A DNA stretch of 11,908 nucleotides from Pigoraptor vietnamica (lineage: Eukaryota; Opisthokonta; Filasterea), in NCBI GenBank assembly GCA_943704525.1, contig CALSCQ010002628.1, positions 1 through 11,908 on the forward strand, written 5' to 3'. Below are positions 8,525 through 11,908 of the stretch, piece after piece; position 1 is the first letter of the stretch; each line of letters starts with the position of its first letter. The notes under the pieces are model-generated. The model saw only the letters and a program-made list of their open reading frames with translations, did not search any database and had not been told where the DNA came from. The position numbers and the translations under genes were made by a program.

Positions 8525-9515
8525 ACAGAGACAGCCTCGGCGCTGTACCCACCATTCCTATACGCCGTCGCAATCTCGAGGATCGACTTCTGGTCCGACG
8601 GCTCCCAGAGCAAGTACGGCATGGAGCGTTCCAGGAACTTGCCGTAGCGAATCTGCTTCATCTCTTCCAAAAACAAGTACGACGGGTGTCCCTCCGGCAT
8701 GTTGTTGATGGCAAAGCGGTCGTACCCCTTGCTCGCGTCGTCCGAAGTCGCGGCGTCAAAGGGGTCGCGCGACACGATCCACGTCGCATTCCACGGGCGC
8801 CACCGGTTGGCGAGGCACGTGTGCGTGGGAGTCGCCGACCCGTCCAGGATGAACTCGAGGTTCAGGCCGTTGTCTGCAATGGCCGCATTCGCGCTGCGGG
8901 GAGACGGAGAACGTGAGTACGTCCTGGTTTCACTTGGACAACCAACGTCGCAATTTGCACCGCTCGTTTGAGAGAAGGTGCGAGTGGAAAGAATTACCTC
9001 TCGAAGAAGTCGTCCACAAGCGCAGTCCAGTTCGCGGAGGCCTCGGTGCCGTCGCAGGGGTCATCGTACTTGAAGCATAGAGCCACAAAGATGCGCTCGT
9101 CACGCTGCACACACACTAGAAATAAGAACACGACACAAAACAGGACAGCTCCCCGCAGCGAAGTACGCGCCTGAAAGTACGCAATGTTCTCCGGCGCCGT
9201 GGCAAAACCGAGCACGTCGTCGAGCACAAAGTACGACTTGCGGTCGGCGACAGGGTCGTCGTGGTTGAGAGGAAAGCACCCGCGCGATGCGTCCTTCACG
9301 CGAGGCTGCGACCCACAGAACTCGGGCGGCATATAGTGGGGATCGATCTTCAGCCACGTTGCGCCCTTGCGCAGCGTCTGCGGCCACTCCCGGAGGTCAT
9401 TGTACGAGTGCACCTGGAAGCCAATTTCGCTCGCCGCGAAGACACCGACGACGCACATGCACGCACACACGAGCACAGCGCCCAGCGTGGCGGTCCGCAC
9501 GGACGCCGCCGCCAT
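6862..9515 (-). CDS. secreted GDPD/PI-PLC-like phosphodiesterase family protein, 5 exons, about 718 aa
   Basis: Minus-strand exons: 9515-9167, 9115-8998, 8893-8553, 8276-7067, 7000-6862, total 2157 nt, frame closed by TGA. The N-terminus has a signal peptide: Arg at 7, a hydrophobic core about 11-27, likely cleavage after VFAA. Next comes VHSYNDL (His36, Asn39), then GATWLKID (Asp58) and LNHDD (His85). This order resembles GDPD/PLC-like TIM-barrel enzymes, where two His and a metal-binding E-x-D act on phosphodiesters. In exons 2 and 3, FVALCFKYDD and PYLLWEPSDQKSILEIATAY look like further barrel strands and helices. From about residue 290 onward the protein is Ala/Ser/Val-rich with scattered Cys and no domain I recognise. 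The E of E-x-D is Lys here, so catalysis is uncertain. Exon 1/2 junction is the weak point: GT-AG 9166-9116 keeps frame, a GC-AG alternative is 9170-9105, and retention is also open. Family assignment is tentative; the gene itself is well supported. Confidence 0.75.
8342..8526. repeat. CA microsatellite and CACG-rich flank in phosphodiesterase-like gene intron 3
   Basis: Pure CA repeat at 8459-8523 (about 32 units), preceded from 8342 by interrupted CA/CACG repeats. It fills most of the 276-nt intron 8552-8277, the longest intron fully inside the window. The sense transcript reads (GU)n. Poly-Cys/Val and poly-His/Thr ORFs across it are repeat artefacts. Confidence 0.92.
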
Positions 9516-10317
9516 GGTCTTTGACTGTGTGCCACTCTATGCGGCAACGTGAAACAATGTTTCCCACACTACAGTTGAAGCGATTCGCAAGAAGACATTG
9601 GCGTTTGCCGAAGTTCGGAAGGGTCTTGTGACCGCCGGACAAAAAAAGCCAAAAAGAATGAACGAGATCTCGGCAAAATCGGGATGTTACTTTTCGTTAC
9701 ATTCGGCTTGCGTCATTGACTCTTTTGGATTAGCCTAGGGTAAGGACACTTATCCGGCAATTTACTTGGCGTTATGTGAAATCGATGGCAAAAACCGTCA
9801 ATGAATTTCACATTAGGGATCGTACAAATCTTCTTTTTCGAGTCGAACTGAAAATTACCCCCCAATTTCTTGTGTGAAAAGGACAAAAATTCAATTTAGC
9901 TGCATTCGAGCCGCAGTTTCACCCGCGCGCACACACACACACACAGTCAGCACTCTCACACCTCCCCAACCCGACACACACGCACGCACGCGCATGCCAC
10001 CATGCGTTCCCAGCACGCACGCGCTCATGCATCGATAACTCAAGTGCGAGGGCAATTGAGTGTAACGCGTTAATTTCGCCGCATTATTCAGTCTCGTGCC
10101 GACATTTTCTTCTCGCGGTCTGCGTTCCTCGTCCGCTCACTTCTGCTCCGTCTTCGTCTTGTGGTTTTTCACATCTCCGCTCTCTTTCTCTCTCTCCCCC
10201 TCTCTCGTTCGTCGTTGTGTTCGTGTCTTTTGACGCTTCGCCCTTCCGAGTGGTAGTGTTTTCGCCTCACCTCGCACAAGTCGTTGAGCGGGGCGGACGC
10301 CCCTCGCCGGGGTGAAA
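9516..10317. promoter_or_regulatory. divergent intergenic region between the phosphodiesterase-like and Ariadne-1-like genes
   Basis: 802 bp with no supported gene, presumably holding both promoters and 5' UTRs. 9640-9900 is visibly AT-rich compared with everything around it and includes a 40-bp hairpin. 9930-9945 is a short CA repeat. 10064-10071 is the palindrome AACGCGTT, containing the ACGCGT core known from fungal cell-cycle promoters. 10100-10260 is pyrimidine-rich, a likely 5' UTR or initiator zone for the Ariadne gene. GAAAC-AAT-GTTTC at 9551-9563 is a small inverted repeat 36 bp upstream of the minus-strand start. Confidence 0.5.
9774..9813. repeat. 40-bp imperfect inverted repeat (hairpin)
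   Basis: Outer arms ATGTGAAAT (9774-9782) and ATTTCACAT (9805-9813) are exact reverse complements. Just inside, GATGG and CCGTC can pair as RNA with one G-U, leaving a short A-rich loop. It lies centrally in the AT-rich part of the divergent gap. Confidence 0.6.
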
Positions 10318-11723
10318 ATGGCGACGAAGCTCAGTCGCGCGGACTCGATGGCCTCGGAGAACGATTCGTATTTGGAGGATGAGGACACGACCGACGACGA
10401 CTATGGCATTGATATGGACCTTGACGAGGGGCGGGATGCCAAGGAGGTGCGTGGTGTGAAATTGGTTGTGTGCGGCCGCCGTTCGAAGTGAAGTTGCTGG
10501 ACGATGGCCATGTGGGAGCGTGATGGACGTATTTGTGCTCTTTTTCTTGCCGTTGTCTCCGTGGGTGCATGCATGTTGTCTCGGGGAGTTCATGCATGCA
10601 TCGGTTTCTGACTTATCGCTGACGCTCTATGGCGCATACTCGCAGGCGGAGGAGGACCGCTTCGTGTACAAGTGCCTCACGCCCAAGGACCTCATCGGCA
10701 CTCAGATTCACTCCATCGAAGAAGTGAATAACATTTTCCAGGTGGGGCCCAGTAGACCGTTTGTTCGCAGATGTGTGAGGTGGTGCGTGCAACGTATTTG
10801 CTGGGAAGGGCTCTGAAGCTGCCGGGGCACCTTTCGCGTCTCGGAGGCGGCGCTGTGCAGTGTGCTGTAAACCTCTGACGAGCGCTGCCTCTCGTTGACC
10901 GCGGCAGATTCCCCCGGCAACCGCGCGCATTCTTCTCCAACATTTTGGCTGGGACAAGGAGCGTCTTATCGAGAGGTGGGGTAATGCGTTGCAAGCACGT
11001 GTGCGCGCGTCTCCTCGCTCATCGCAAGATGCCACTGTCAACGCGTTTACGTGCCATCTTCCCAAGTGCCGTGCAACTTACGCGCTGCGTTGGGTCCCGC
11101 GGCAGGTATTACGACGGCGATCAAGACAAGCTGTTTGAGGAGGCGCATATTGTGAACCCCAACAAGAACCCCTCGCGACAGGTGTGGCGCGACATTGTCC
11201 TTTTTTTCCCTGCTTTTTTTACTGTCTTTCGCCTGTGTTTACTGCTCTCTTGTATTTACTGCACACTGTTGCGTTGCTTGCACGCGTCGTTTCAACCGTT
11301 GCAAGCGCTCACTGGTGTTCTTGGCCGCAAACAGTTGTCTGTGGATCGCACGATATGCTGTGAGATCTGCTACACGGATTACCTCCTCAAGGACACTGCG
11401 GGGTTGCCATGCGGCCACGCGTTTTGCAAGTCGTGTTGGAATGCCTACCTCACAAACAAGGTGGGCACAGTTATCTCTTGGTCTTGTAGGTTTAATACCA
11501 TCGATCCAGTGCTTTCTCTCATACACCAACGGTCGTAAGAGCCTGTCGGTCGTAACTCACCCATTGCGTGACGCAGATTATGGACGAGGGCAAGGGCGAG
11601 AGCATATCGTGTCCCGCCCACGGCTGCAACATTCTCGTCGACGAGTTTACCGTGACGTCGCTGATTCAGGAACCGCGCGTGCTCCAGAAGTACCAGTATC
11701 TTATAGCGAAGGCGTTCGTGCAG
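10318..11723 (+). CDS. ARIH1: Ariadne-1 (ARIH1/HHARI-type) RBR E3 ubiquitin ligase, N-terminal part, 6 exons, 3' end off window
   Basis: Exons: 10318-10446, 10646-10741, 10908-10975, 11106-11181, 11335-11460, 11577-11723; 642 nt or 214 codons with consistent phases. RBR ligases take ubiquitin from an E2 on RING1 and pass it through a Cys on RING2; Ariadne proteins work with neddylated cullin-RING ligases. Visible parts: an acidic N-terminus (residues 13-41), then a UBA-like region with ARILLQHFGWDKERLIERYY (about 80-100) and the EEAHIVNP block, as in animal ARIH1. RING1 has all eight ligands: C132, C135, C149, H151, C154, C157, C177, C182. After it, SLIQEPRVLQKYQYLIAKAFV leads toward the IBR. 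IBR, RING2 and the autoinhibitory Ariadne domain lie beyond the right edge. The start ATG is in AAAATGG context and the encoded acidic N-terminus is typical of the family. Confidence 0.93.
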
Positions 11724-11747
11724 GTGTGTGTGTGTGGTTGTATGGTG

Positions 11748-11908
<161 letters not shown>

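Noticed and set aside
8312-8647. His/Thr-rich and Cys/Val-rich ORFs over the CA repeat
   Set aside because: Translation of a dinucleotide microsatellite inside an intron; not protein-coding.
9637-9889. Direct repeat GGACAAAAA at 9637-9645 and 9881-9889 as target-site duplication of a mobile element
   Set aside because: Only nine bases, A-rich, with no terminal inverted repeats next to them; chance is sufficient.

Overview
The window reads as nuclear DNA of a GC-rich, intron-rich, ciliated unicellular eukaryote. Four protein genes are broken by about 25 short introns (roughly 50-280 nt, GT-AG, donors mostly GTGRGT/GTGCGT, acceptors mostly GCAG). No bacterial signals are visible (no Shine-Dalgarno spacing, no operon-like packing). 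Introns and gaps carry CA/GT microsatellites. I cannot name the species. An LZTFL1/BBS17 homologue argues for a lineage with cilia and a BBSome. All gene models were spliced by hand, by matching intron phase and reading frame.

Layout. (1) 113-1435, minus: N-terminal 176 codons of an LZTFL1 (BBS17) homologue in six exons, running off the left edge. (2) 1829-6389, minus: a ten-exon gene for a 1150-residue protein. It has an N-terminal CxxC...CxxC module, six Kelch repeats, a long Ala-rich coiled coil with three near-identical 53-residue repeats, a polyproline stretch, a WH2 actin-binding motif and a short basic tail. I do not recognise this combination as a named family; it is the most interesting item here. 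(3) 6862-9515, minus: a five-exon gene for a secreted, about 718-residue protein whose N-terminal part looks like a GDPD/PI-PLC-like phosphodiesterase TIM barrel, followed by an unassigned extracellular region. (4) 10318-11723, plus: the first six exons (214 codons) of an Ariadne-1 type RBR ubiquitin ligase, running off the right edge inside an intron that contains a (TG)53 tract.

Gaps: 1436-1828 and 6390-6861 separate head-to-tail minus-strand genes. 9516-10317 lies between divergent genes and holds an AT-rich island with a 40-bp hairpin. The genes do not form an obvious pathway. LZTFL1 (ciliary trafficking) next to a predicted actin regulator is suggestive only, since gene clustering by function is not expected in such genomes.
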